Assembly: GCF_019635935.1 (NCBI RefSeq)
Contig: NZ_JAHBYN010000001.1
Coordinates: 2,229,501-2,293,500 of the forward strand
Origin: Parvibaculum sp.
Lineage (GTDB): Bacteria > Pseudomonadota > Alphaproteobacteria > Parvibaculales > Parvibaculaceae
Direction of reading: 5' to 3'
DNA length: 64,000 bases
How positions within the stretch are numbered: the stretch's first letter is position 1; every line of letters begins with the position of its first letter. This document shows, piece by piece, positions 26,325-35,600 of this stretch. The notes beneath the pieces are model-generated. The model did not search any database and was not told the DNA's origin. It saw only the letters and a list, made by a program, of their open reading frames with translations. The position numbers and the translations under genes are program-made.

Positions 26325-26363
26325 ACCCTCCCCTGGGGGAGGGTCGAACGGGCGGAGCCCGTT
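26325..26363. repeat. Dispersed double-hairpin repeat
   Basis: ACCCTCCCC/GGGGAGGGT (26325-26344) followed by AACGGGC/GCCCGTT (26347-26363). This combination is a familiar intergenic repeat in GC-rich Alphaproteobacteria. Confidence 0.6.
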
Positions 26364-26504
26364 TGGGGCGGGGGCGCGGCCCATCGAATTCGCTCTGGCC
26401 ACCAAATTTTACGGACTTTTACTACGCAATAAGCCGCCTGTCCCGCCCTTTATAGGGCAAAACCGGCCGCCCGGCGCGACCCGTCGCCGCGCCTCAACCT
26501 CGCC

Positions 26505-26532
26505 AAAAAATGACGCCTGCGTCAACTTTTTT
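26505..26532. terminator. Bidirectional terminator hairpin
   Basis: A six-A run, TGACGC, CT, GCGTCA, AC, then a six-T run. The stem extends through the A/T runs and gives a U-tract in both directions. On the minus strand it ends a possible short transcript from the Pho-box-like site. Confidence 0.7.
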
Positions 26533-26630
26533 ATGGGACATCCGGCCGGACCCCGAATCGCCCAGCCCGGATTCCGCCGCGCCCTGAAACCGGGGATAAC
26601 TTGCCACATCGTCCGTACACGGAGAGAACT
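26505..26630 (-). ncRNA. Candidate small RNA between Pho-box-like site and terminator
   Basis: No protein-like frame is convincing here, yet the segment starts just downstream of three phased CTGTCA boxes (minus strand) and ends in a clean U-tract terminator, giving a transcript of roughly 100-125 nt. It includes half of an inverted repeat (TTATCCCCG). No known RNA family is recognised. This is a prediction from the flanking signals only. Confidence 0.3.
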
Positions 26631-26642
26631 TATCCCCGATTG

Positions 26643-26670
26643 TGACAGTTTTTTGACAGTTCGATGACAG
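26643..26670 (-). promoter_or_regulatory. Pho box (PhoB-binding direct repeats)
   Basis: On the minus strand CTGTCA occurs three times at an exact 11-bp period: CTGTCATCGAA, CTGTCAAAAAA, CTGTCAC. This is the Pho-box pattern (7-bp repeats with 4-bp spacers). Orientation points away from the PAS gene, toward the ferredoxin reductase. Confidence 0.65.
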
Positions 26671-26687
26671 CAGGGGGTTTTGGGTGC

Positions 26688-27206
26688 TCAGGGCAGCGCC
26701 GATTCGCTCGACGCCCGCACCACCGCATAGTCGAAAACGAAGGCCGACAGGATCATGTTGCAGGTCTTGTCGTCATCCGAGAGCGGCAGGTAGAGCGAGT
26801 CGAAATAGTCGAAGCCGTCGGCGAGCCAGGCCGCCTCGCCGCGCGCCCGGACGGGCAACCGGTCGCGCGCCGCCTTGCGGTGCACCGCCTGCACGCCCTT
26901 GATGGCGCCCGCGCCAAATGCTTGAAAAGCTTGGGAAATTGTCTGTCCGGTGCCGTCGCCGCCGAAGTAGCGCGCGACCTTGGTGCCGACCAGCCGGTAG
27001 CGGAAATCGCTGAGGTCCGGCAGCACGTCGAGCAGGATGATCCAGCCGAGATGTTCCCTGAGGTCCGGCGGGTTGATGTCGGCGCGCGCCGGCATCGCGC
27101 GGTCCCCGCGTTTTGCGTCCCAATAGGCATGGATGGCGGCAAGGGTCGGATGTTCGATCCGGACCGGGCAGATATCGACCGACGTTCCTAGCAGCTTTGC
27201 GGTCAT
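26688..27206 (-). CDS. PAS-fold protein (PAS_5 family)
   Basis: 172 aa single-domain protein with the PAS_5 pattern: AIHAYWDAKRGDRAMPARADINPPDLREHL split by typical spacing, then DFRYRLVGT and the C-terminal FVFDYAVV. The family is common in Rhodospirillales, Rhizobiales and Parvibaculum-like bacteria, often in several copies, with no fixed function; some are proposed sensors. It stands alone, divergent from tsaE, with the Pho-box-like site right after its stop. Confidence 0.75.
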   Translation of the reverse strand: MTAKLLGTSVDICPVRIEHPTLAAIHAYWDAKRGDRAMPARADINPPDLREHLGWIILLDVLPDLSDFRYRLVGTKVARYFGGDGTGQTISQAFQAFGAGAIKGVQAVHRKAARDRLPVRARGEAAWLADGFDYFDSLYLPLSDDDKTCNMILSAFVFDYAVVRASSESALP

Positions 27207-27314
27207 GTCCCCGGTCCCCCGTTCGGACGGGAGTCTGGGCGACCGGCGTTAAGAAGCGCCTAAAGTCACGGCATTTTACTATTCTGCCGCGCAAAGCCGC
27301 GCTAGAAAGCCAGC

Positions 27315-27803
27315 ATGAGCGCCGTTTTTTCACGCGATTTCGATTTGCCGGACGAGCGCGCCACCGCGTCGCTCGGTGCCGCGCTGGCGCCGCTGATGGC
27401 GGCCGGCGATCTGATCCTGCTCACGGGCGACCTCGGCGCCGGGAAAACTGCGCTCGCCCGCGCCCTGATCGGCGCCCATTTGGCCGCCCATGGCCGCGCC
27501 GAGGACGTGCCCTCGCCGACCTTCACATTGATCCAGACCTATGAGAGCCCGGCGCTCCTGATCGCCCATGTCGACCTCTATCGCATTGAAAACACGGACG
27601 AATTGCGCGAGCTTGGTCTCGCCGAAATCGTCGATGAAGGCGTCGCCATCGTCGAATGGCCGGAACGCGGCGGCCCCGGCCTGCTGCGCCTCTCGCCCTC
27701 CCGTCTCGACATCGCCCTCTCTCTCGTGCCAGAAGGCGGGCGCCGCGCCCGCCTCACCGGAACGGGAAGCTGGGCCGCGCGGCTCGAGGGGCTGACGATT
27801 TGA
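27315..27803 (+). CDS. tsaE: tRNA threonylcarbamoyladenosine biosynthesis ATPase TsaE
   Basis: 162 aa P-loop protein needed with TsaB and TsaD for t6A37 formation in tRNAs reading ANN codons. Walker A GDLGAGKT at about residues 38-45, SPTFTLIQTYES typical of the family, and the IEWPE-like motif VEWPERG. The stop overlaps the TTG start of the next gene (TTGA at 27800-27803). It begins the conserved run tsaE-amgK-murU-addB-addA-trxA. Confidence 0.95.
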   Translation: MSAVFSRDFDLPDERATASLGAALAPLMAAGDLILLTGDLGAGKTALARALIGAHLAAHGRAEDVPSPTFTLIQTYESPALLIAHVDLYRIENTDELRELGLAEIVDEGVAIVEWPERGGPGLLRLSPSRLDIALSLVPEGGRRARLTGTGSWAARLEGLTI

Positions 27804-28888
27804 CGACCACGCGAGACGAAACGATCCGCGCTTTTCTGGCCGCCGCCGGTTGGGGCGAGGCCGTGCGCCGCCCGCTCACCGGCGACGCCTCGACGCGCCG
27901 CTACGAACGCCTCTCGCTCAACGGCCGCCCCGCCGTGCTGATGGACTGGCCTTCGGGCCCCGATGCACCGGTCGAGCAAGGCCGTGCCGCCTACAGCCGC
28001 ATCGCCCATCTCGCCGAAGACGTACGCGCCTTTGTCGCGGTCGGCGAACACTTGCGCGGCCTCGGTCTTTCGGCGCCGGAAATTTATGCGGCCGACATCG
28101 AGAAAGGCCTGCTGCTGCTCGAAGATCTCGGCGACGACGTCTACGGAACATTGATCGAGCAAGGCGCAGGCCCCGCCGGCGAGCCGCTCGACGCGCTTTA
28201 TCGCGCCGGCATCGAAACCCTGCTGCGCCTGCAATCCGCGCCCGCGCCGAAGGCGCTGCCGGTCGGCAACGGAGAGATGCATGTCGTGCCGCATTTCGAC
28301 GACGGCGTCTTTCGCGGCGAACTCGACGTGCTGCTCGACTGGCATTTCCCGGTGGTGCTGGGCCGCGAGGCCGCGACCGAGGAACGCGCCGAATTTCACC
28401 AATGCTGGAGCGAACTGCGGCCGTCGATCGATGCCGGCCCCGCAACGCTTTTTTTGCGCGACTATCATTCGCCCAACATGCTCTGGCTCGGGGCGCGCGA
28501 AGGCGCGGCGCGCGTCGGTCTGATCGATTATCAGGACGCGCTGATCGGTTCGCGCGCCTATGACGTCGTGTCGTTTCTGCAGGATGCGCGCCGCGACGTG
28601 CCGCCGGCGCGCGAACAGGCCATGCGCGCGCTTTATATCGAGCGTGCCAAAAGCGAGTTGCCGGGCTTTGACGAAGAGGAATTCCTTGCCGCCTATGCGG
28701 CGCTCGGCGCCGAACGCGCGCTGCGTCTGATGGGTCTCTGGCCGCGCCTGTTGAAACGCGACGGCAAGCCGCAATACATGGCGCATATGCCGCGCACCAT
28801 CGACTATCTGCGCCGCAACCTCGCTCACCCGGCGCTCGCGGCGTTGAAGGTCTGGCTTGAGGCGCATGTCTTGCGGGAGCACGCATGA
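27800..28888 (+). CDS. amgK: N-acetylmuramate/N-acetylglucosamine 1-kinase AmgK
   Basis: 362 aa aminoglycoside-phosphotransferase-fold kinase. TTG start overlapping the tsaE stop. Catalytic loop LRDYHSPNML and metal-binding LIDYQDALIG are present. In Pseudomonas and Alphaproteobacteria the phosphotransferase next to a MurU-type nucleotidyltransferase phosphorylates the anomeric carbon of MurNAc or GlcNAc, starting a recycling route to UDP-MurNAc that bypasses fosfomycin-sensitive MurA. The stop overlaps murU by 4 bp, supporting joint function. Confidence 0.85.
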   Translation: MTTTRDETIRAFLAAAGWGEAVRRPLTGDASTRRYERLSLNGRPAVLMDWPSGPDAPVEQGRAAYSRIAHLAEDVRAFVAVGEHLRGLGLSAPEIYAADIEKGLLLLEDLGDDVYGTLIEQGAGPAGEPLDALYRAGIETLLRLQSAPAPKALPVGNGEMHVVPHFDDGVFRGELDVLLDWHFPVVLGREAATEERAEFHQCWSELRPSIDAGPATLFLRDYHSPNMLWLGAREGAARVGLIDYQDALIGSRAYDVVSFLQDARRDVPPAREQAMRALYIERAKSELPGFDEEEFLAAYAALGAERALRLMGLWPRLLKRDGKPQYMAHMPRTIDYLRRNLAHPALAALKVWLEAHVLREHA

Positions 28889-29595
28889 AAATCCGCAAGG
28901 CAATGGTGATGGCGGCGGGCAGGGGTCTGCGCATGCGCCCGCTCACCGAAACAGTGCCGAAACCGCTGGTGCGTCTCGCCGGAAAGCCGCTGATCGACCA
29001 TGTGCTCGACCGTCTGGCGGAAGCCGGTATCGAGGATGCGGTCGTCAATGTCCATTATCTGGCCGACCTGCTTGTTGCGCATCTCGCCGCACGCACGCAT
29101 CCGCGCATCGTCATTTCGGACGAACGCGACGCGCTTCTCGACACCGGTGGCGGCACGAAAAAGGCCTTGCCGCTGCTCGGCAACGATCCGGTGCTGACCT
29201 TCAATTCGGATTCGGTCTGGGTCGAGGGCCTCGGCGCCAACCTGCGCAATCTGATGGCGGCGTTCGATCCCGAGCGCATGGATGCGCTGCTGATGATCGC
29301 CGACGCCGCCCGCACCATCGGCTATGTCGGCCGCGGCGACTTCACGATGGATCCGGCGGGCCTGTTGGCGCGGCGCGGCGAAAGCACAACGGCGCCCTAC
29401 ATGTTTGCCGGCGTCCAGATCGTCAAGCCCGGCCTCTTCGCCGACGGCCCGGACGGCGCCTTCTCGACCAACCTGATCTGGGACCGCCTGATCGATCAGG
29501 GCCGGCTCTACGGCCAGCGCATGGGCGGCACCTGGATGCATGTTGGCGCGCCGGACGATCTCGCCGAGGCCGAAGCCTTCCTGCGGGATTTGTGA
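28885..29595 (+). CDS. murU: N-acetylmuramate alpha-1-phosphate uridylyltransferase MurU
   Basis: 236 aa nucleotidyltransferase. N-terminal signature MAAGRGLRMRPLTETVPKPL (residues 9-28), LLDTGGGTKKAL and FNSDSVW fit sugar-1-phosphate uridylyl transfer. It follows amgK directly (ATGA overlap at 28885-28888), giving the kinase/uridylyltransferase pair of peptidoglycan recycling. The next gene, addB, begins 25 bp downstream and is unrelated in function. Confidence 0.88.
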   Translation: MKIRKAMVMAAGRGLRMRPLTETVPKPLVRLAGKPLIDHVLDRLAEAGIEDAVVNVHYLADLLVAHLAARTHPRIVISDERDALLDTGGGTKKALPLLGNDPVLTFNSDSVWVEGLGANLRNLMAAFDPERMDALLMIADAARTIGYVGRGDFTMDPAGLLARRGESTTAPYMFAGVQIVKPGLFADGPDGAFSTNLIWDRLIDQGRLYGQRMGGTWMHVGAPDDLAEAEAFLRDL

Positions 29596-29620
29596 GCGCC
29601 GACCCGCTACGATAGGGCCC

Positions 29621-32600
29621 ATGCCCGCCGATTCCCGCACCCTGTTCACCATGCCGCCCGGCACGCCCTTTCTGGAGCGGCTGGCGGCGACGCTGTTGGC
29701 CGACGCGACGCTGGACGGGCGCTTCGGCGCGTGCGCGCTCGCGGACATCACGATCCTGCTGCCGACGCGCCGTGCGGTGCGCGCGCTCGGCGAGGCGTTT
29801 CTGCGCGCCGGCGGCGGCACGGCGCTGATCCTGCCGTCGATCCGCACGCTCGGCGATGTCGACGAGGACGATCTGATCCTCGATCCGAAAGGCATGGGCG
29901 CAGACGCGCTCGATCTTCCGCCTGCGATGCCGCCGCTCGAACGGCAATTGCATCTGGCCCGCATGATCGTGGCCGGGCGCGGCGAAGACGAAACGCGCGC
30001 GCTGGCGCTTGCCGCCGATCTCGGCCGCTTTCTCGACATGGGCCTGACAGAGGGCGTCGATCTCGCGACGCTTGCGCATCTCGTGCCCGACGAATTCGCC
30101 GACCACTGGCAGATCACGCTCGAATTTCTGAAGCTGCTGACCGCCGCGTGGCCTCATGCCCTTGAGCAAATGGGTTACATGGAGCAGGCCGAACGCCGCA
30201 ACCGTCTGATCCGTGCGCAGGCCGATCTCTGGCGCGCGCATCCGCCTGTGGCGCCGGTCATCGCGGCGGGGTCGACCGGTTCGATCCCCGCAACAGCCGA
30301 TTTGCTGAAGGTTATCGCCGCACTGCCGAACGGCGCGGTCGTGTTGCCGGGTCTCGATCTCGATCTCGACGCGGAAAGCTGGTCGGTCATCGGCGAACCG
30401 GGCACCGCGTCGCATCCCCAATACGGCATGTCGAAACTGCTGCGTCATCTCGATGCGGCGCGCGAGGACGTCGCGCTATGGCCGGGTTGCGAAGCGAAGG
30501 AGGCGCCCGCCCGTGCACGGCTTCTCTCCGAGGCGTTGCGGCCGGCCGAAACGACGGAACGCTGGCGGGCACGTCTTGCGGCGATGAAGAAGGAGGCGAG
30601 CGCCGCGATAGATGGATTGACCATGATCGAGGCGGCGGGCGAGCGCGACGAAGCGGGCGCGATCGCGCTGCTGATGCGCGAAACCGTTGAAACGCCAGCG
30701 AAAACCGCGGCGCTGGTGACGCCCGACCGCAAACTGGCGCGCCGCGTTGCGATGGAACTTCGGCGCTGGAAAATCGAGGTCGACGATTCCGGCGGCGAGC
30801 CGCTCGCGCAGACAACACCAATGGCCTTCATGCGTCTCATCGCGGCAATGATCGCAGAGGATTTCGCGCCGGTCCCGATGCTGGCCTGCCTGAAGCATCC
30901 GCTGGCGGCGATGGGCGAGGATTTGGCGCCGTTCCGTTCTCGCGTACGCGCCATGGAGCGCCTCATCCTGCGTGGGCCGCGTCCGGCGCCCGGCATCGAC
31001 GGTTTGCGCAGAGCATGTGCGGCCGAAAGCCATGCCCGCGCGGAATCCGGACGGATAACCGCCGCCTTCGAGCGCGACCTCGCCGAAACGCGCCGCCTGC
31101 TCGACAGAATCGAGCATGAGGTTTCGCCGATGGTGGCGGCATGGCGCGACGGCGCGCCGCTCGACGCGCTTGTCCGCGCCCATGTCGAAACGGCCGAACG
31201 CCTGTCGGCAACCGCGACGGAGCTAGGCGCGAGCCGCCTCTGGGCGCGCGAGGAAGGCGAGGCGGCGGCCGATTTCATCCGGGAATTGATCGATGCAGCG
31301 CCCGCCTTCGGACCACTCGATGCGAACTCGTACCCCCGCTTCTTCGACCAACTGGCCGACGGCCGCGTGCTGCGCCCGCGCTGGGGCCACCATCCGCGGC
31401 TCTTCATCTGGGGCCCGCTCGAAGCACGGCTGCAGCATGCCGACCGGATTATTCTCGGCGGCCTCAACGAAGGCACATGGCCGGCCGAAGCCGGCATCGA
31501 CCCCTGGCTCAACCGGCCGATGCGCGCCGCGCTCGGGCTCGATCCGCCGGAGCGGCGGATCGGTCTTGCCGCGCATGATTTCGTCGAGGGCGCGAGCGCG
31601 AAGGAAGCGATCCTGACCAGGGCCGCAAAGGTCGAGGGCGCGCCGACGGTCGCCTCGCGCTGGTGGTTGCGACTGGCAAGCGTGTTGACCGGCCTCGGGC
31701 AGGAAAATACGCCGCGCGCGCCGCATTGGACGCTATGGTCGCACGACCTCGACAAGCCGGCCGCGAAGATCGATCCGGTGCGCCCGCGTCCGGCGCCGCC
31801 GCTCGATGCGCGTCCCGACGGCTTTTCCGTTACCGAAATCGAAACGCTGATCCGCGATCCCTACGCGATCTATGCGAAAAAGATTTTGAAGCTGCCGGTT
31901 CTGGATGAGCTGGATGCCGACATCGCGGCCGCCGAGCGCGGCATGATCGTTCACAAGGCGCTCGAAAGATTTGTCGCGGCGTTCCCGGAGGAATTGCCCG
32001 ATCATGCGCTCCAGAAGCTGCTGGAATTTGGTGAAGGCGTTTTCGAGAGCGCGATGGAACGGCCGGGCGTCGCCGCCTTCTGGTGGCCGCGCTTCCGGCG
32101 CATCGCGCGCTGGATGATCGAGTATGAGCGTGCCCACCGCCCGGACGTCGCGCGATCCTTTGCGGAGACGCTGGGCGAAACCGAAATCGGCGGTTTGCGA
32201 CGGCCCGTTATCCTGCGCGGCAAGGCCGACCGCATCGATCTGATGAAGGACGGCACGCTCGGCATCGCCGATTACAAGACGGGCAACGTGCCCAGCAAGA
32301 AGCAGGTCGAAATCGGCCTCTCGCCGCAACTGCCGCTCGAAGCGGCGATGGCGGCGAGAGGCGGCTTCCGCGACAAGGGTCTACCGGAGGCGCCCGCATC
32401 GCGGCTTGTATATCTGCGGCTGACGGGCGGTGAAACCGCGGGCGAGGAACGTGTCATTCCCGATCCCGGCGGCGATCTCGCCGAGGAGATTTTCGCGCTG
32501 CTGGTCGATCTGCTGAAGCAATACGAGAACGAGACGACGCCTTATCTCTCGCGTCCGCGTCCGATGTTCACCGGCCGCTACGGCGACTACGACCATCTGG

Positions 32601-32644
32601 CGCGCGTCAAGGAGTGGTCGGCATCGGGCGGAGAGGGCGAATGA
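29621..32644 (+). CDS. addB: Double-strand break repair protein AddB (alphaproteobacterial)
   Basis: 1007 aa from ATG 29621; a longer in-frame start overlaps murU and is not needed. Large helicase-like protein with a C-terminal RecB-family nuclease domain: GIADYKTGNVPSKKQ carries the catalytic Asp and Lys. As in other Alphaproteobacteria, the N-terminal ATPase motif is degenerate. It forms the AddAB complex with the next gene and resects double-strand ends in place of RecBCD. The stop overlaps addA (ATGA). Confidence 0.95.
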   Translation: MPADSRTLFTMPPGTPFLERLAATLLADATLDGRFGACALADITILLPTRRAVRALGEAFLRAGGGTALILPSIRTLGDVDEDDLILDPKGMGADALDLPPAMPPLERQLHLARMIVAGRGEDETRALALAADLGRFLDMGLTEGVDLATLAHLVPDEFADHWQITLEFLKLLTAAWPHALEQMGYMEQAERRNRLIRAQADLWRAHPPVAPVIAAGSTGSIPATADLLKVIAALPNGAVVLPGLDLDLDAESWSVIGEPGTASHPQYGMSKLLRHLDAAREDVALWPGCEAKEAPARARLLSEALRPAETTERWRARLAAMKKEASAAIDGLTMIEAAGERDEAGAIALLMRETVETPAKTAALVTPDRKLARRVAMELRRWKIEVDDSGGEPLAQTTPMAFMRLIAAMIAEDFAPVPMLACLKHPLAAMGEDLAPFRSRVRAMERLILRGPRPAPGIDGLRRACAAESHARAESGRITAAFERDLAETRRLLDRIEHEVSPMVAAWRDGAPLDALVRAHVETAERLSATATELGASRLWAREEGEAAADFIRELIDAAPAFGPLDANSYPRFFDQLADGRVLRPRWGHHPRLFIWGPLEARLQHADRIILGGLNEGTWPAEAGIDPWLNRPMRAALGLDPPERRIGLAAHDFVEGASAKEAILTRAAKVEGAPTVASRWWLRLASVLTGLGQENTPRAPHWTLWSHDLDKPAAKIDPVRPRPAPPLDARPDGFSVTEIETLIRDPYAIYAKKILKLPVLDELDADIAAAERGMIVHKALERFVAAFPEELPDHALQKLLEFGEGVFESAMERPGVAAFWWPRFRRIARWMIEYERAHRPDVARSFAETLGETEIGGLRRPVILRGKADRIDLMKDGTLGIADYKTGNVPSKKQVEIGLSPQLPLEAAMAARGGFRDKGLPEAPASRLVYLRLTGGETAGEERVIPDPGGDLAEEIFALLVDLLKQYENETTPYLSRPRPMFTGRYGDYDHLARVKEWSASGGEGE

Positions 32645-35600
32645 CAAAAGCGCGCGCCCCATCTCCGGGAAAATCGCCGGGCGCCGACGACGCGCAGCGC
32701 CGTGCCTCCGATCCCGAAGCCTCGGTCTGGGTGTCGGCCAATGCGGGTTCGGGAAAAACGCACGCGCTGACGACGCGCGTGGCGCGGTTGCTGCTGGCCG
32801 GCAACGCGCCCGAACGCATTCTGTGCCTCACCTTCACCAAGGCGGCGGCGGCCGAAATGTCGGCGCGTCTCTACAAGCGTCTCGGCGACTGGGCGATGAT
32901 GGACGACAAGACGCTTGCGGCGGAGATTCGAGGTATCGAAAGCGATCCCCCCGATGCCGCGACGCTCAAGGATGCGCGCAAGCTCTTCGCCCGCGCCATC
33001 GAAACGCCGGGCGGGTTGAAAATCCAGACCATCCACGCTTTTTGCGAACGTCTGCTCGGCCGCTTCCCGCTCGAGGCCGGCGTGCCGCCGCATTTCGACA
33101 TTCTCGACGAGCGAGCCGCGACCGAATTGATGGCGGAAGTGCGCGACGCCGTTCTGCGCCGCGCGGGCACGGAGGAAGGCACGGCCCTTTCGGCGGCGCT
33201 GGCGCATGTTGTGGCGCGCGTCGACGAACTGGCCTTCGGCAATCTGCTGAAGGAAATAACGACGCAGCGCGGCAACTTTTCCGAACTGATGGAAGGGTTC
33301 GGCGGCCTCGACGGCATCCGTGCGGCGCTGCGTCATGCGCTGTCGGTCGGCCCGGATGAAACGGTCGAGGGTCTGCGCGCGGCGATTGCGGATCTGCCCG
33401 AGGCGGAAATGCGCGCCGCGGCAGTAGCGCTTTCCGGCGGCGCCAAAACCGATGTCGAACGCGCGGAGATACTCATCGGATATCTTGAGACATCCGAAGA
33501 CCGCACCGATGCCGTCGAAGATTATCTTTCCGTCTTCCTGACGCAGAAAAACGAGCCGCGCAAAAGCCTGATGACGGCAAAGTCCGCCGGCGCGCATCCG
33601 CAGGCGGCGGAAGTCCTGTACGCGGAGCAACAGCGAATTCTCGGCCTCTATGGCCGGATGCGCGCCGTTGCGGTTGCCGAAGCGACGGAGGCGATCCTGA
33701 CCCTGGCGGTCGCCATTCTCGACACCTTCCGCGACGCGAAGCGCGCCCGCGCGCTGCTCGACTATGACGATCTGATATCGGCCACGCGCGAACTGCTGAC
33801 GCGCAGCCGCATGGCCGCATGGGTACTCTACAAACTCGATGGCGGCATCGATCACATTCTGGTCGATGAGGCGCAGGATACGAGCCCCGATCAATGGGAC
33901 GTGATCGCCGCGCTGGCCGACGAGTTTCTGGCCGGGCACGGTGCGCGCGAACGCGTGCGGACGGTCTTTGCGGTCGGTGACGAAAAGCAGTCGATCTTTT
34001 CGTTTCAGGGCGCCGATCCGGCACGCTTCGATGCGATGAAACGCTATTTCGAGAAGCGCGTGAAGGCGGCGAAGCGAAAATGGGACTATGTGCCGCTGAC
34101 GCGTTCGTTCCGCTCCGTGCCGGAGGTTCTGTCGGCGGTCGACAAGGTATTTGCGCTGGCGCATGCCCGCAATGGATTGACGGCCTCGGGCGACATCGAC
34201 GATCACATCGCCTTCCGCGCGAAGGATGCGGGGCTTGTCGAAATCTGGCCGTTGGAAGAGCCGGAAGAGGGCGAGGAAACCGTCGTCTGGGACGCACCGC
34301 TCGACTACATGACCGAGACAGCGCCGATGGCGAAGCTCGCCGCGCGCATTGCGCTGACGATCAGGGGCTGGATCGACAACGGGGAAATTCTGGCCGGACG
34401 CGGTCGTCCAATCCGGCCCGGCGACATCCTGATCCTCGTCCGCCGCCGCAACGCCTTCGTGGCGGAGATGGTGCGGCACCTGAAAGAGCAGGGCATCGCG
34501 GTCGCCGGCGCCGACCGCATGGTGCTGACCGAGCAGCTTGCGGTGATGGACCTGCTGGCGCTGGCGCATTTCGTGTTGCTGCCCGACGACGACCTGACGC
34601 TGGCGACGGTGCTGAAAAGCCCGCTTGTCGGTCTAACCGAGGACGAGCTTTTCGATCTTGCGTATGATCGTAAAGGGCGGCTCTGGCGAGCGTTGCAGGA
34701 CAAGGCGAAGGGCAATGCGCGCTACGCCGCCGCCGAAGTGCTGCTTGCGGATCTGCTGGCGCGTGCCGATTTCGAACCGCCCTATGAGTTCTTCGCGCAT
34801 GTGCTGGCCGAGAAAGGCCGCGAGCGCCTGCTGGCGCGGCTGGGGCCGGACGCCGCCGATCCGATCGACGAGCTCTTGTCGCTGGCGCTCGAATTCGAAC
34901 GGCGCCATGCGCCTTCGCTCGAGGTCTTCGTGCATTGGGTCGAGCGCGGCGCCGCCGAGATCAAGCGCGACATGGACCAGGGCCGCGACGAAGTGCGCGT
35001 GATGACGGTGCACGGCGCGAAGGGCCTCGAAGCCGAGATTGTTTTCATGCCCGACACCTGCGCCGCGCCGGGTGGCGCCCATGACCCGGCGCTGCTCGAA
35101 TTGCCGTTGCCGAATGACGGGCCGAAACTTTTGCTCTGGCCGGTGCGCAAGAAGGATGAGGACGAGGTCAGTGCCATCGCGCGCGAAGGCCATCGCCGTG
35201 TGCAGGCAGATGAGTATCGCCGCCTCCTTTATGTGGCGATGACGCGCGCCCGCGACCGGCTCTATGTGGCGGGCTATCGCGGCATCAATCCGCCGCCGCC
35301 CGATTGCTGGTACGAGCTCGTTTGCGAGGCCCTGTTGCCGGAGGCGCAAGACGCCTTGCATGCCGATGGCGGCCCGGTCTGGCGCATCGAGGGCAGGCAG
35401 CAGCGCAAACCCGAACCGGAGACCGAAGCAGCCGGTGTGCCGGCGCCCGCGCTTCCGGACTGGGCGCGGCGCGCCGCTGCCGCCGAGCCGCGGCCCTCGC
35501 GGCCGCTCGCCCCGTCGCGTTTGCCGCCCGAGGGCATGGCCGAGCCCGCGCCGGTGTCGCCGCGATCCGGCGACGCAACGCACCGCTTTCAGCGCGGTAG

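Larger units (their letters stand above)
26251..26687. other. Intergenic region with repeats, terminator and Pho-box-like site
   Basis: 437 bp between the reductase and the PAS gene with no convincing protein gene. From left to right it holds a double-hairpin repeat (26325-26363), an AT-rich stretch, a strong two-sided terminator (26505-26532), an inverted GGGGATAA/TTATCCCC repeat (26592-26637) and three phased TGACAG boxes (26643-26670). Confidence 0.6.
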
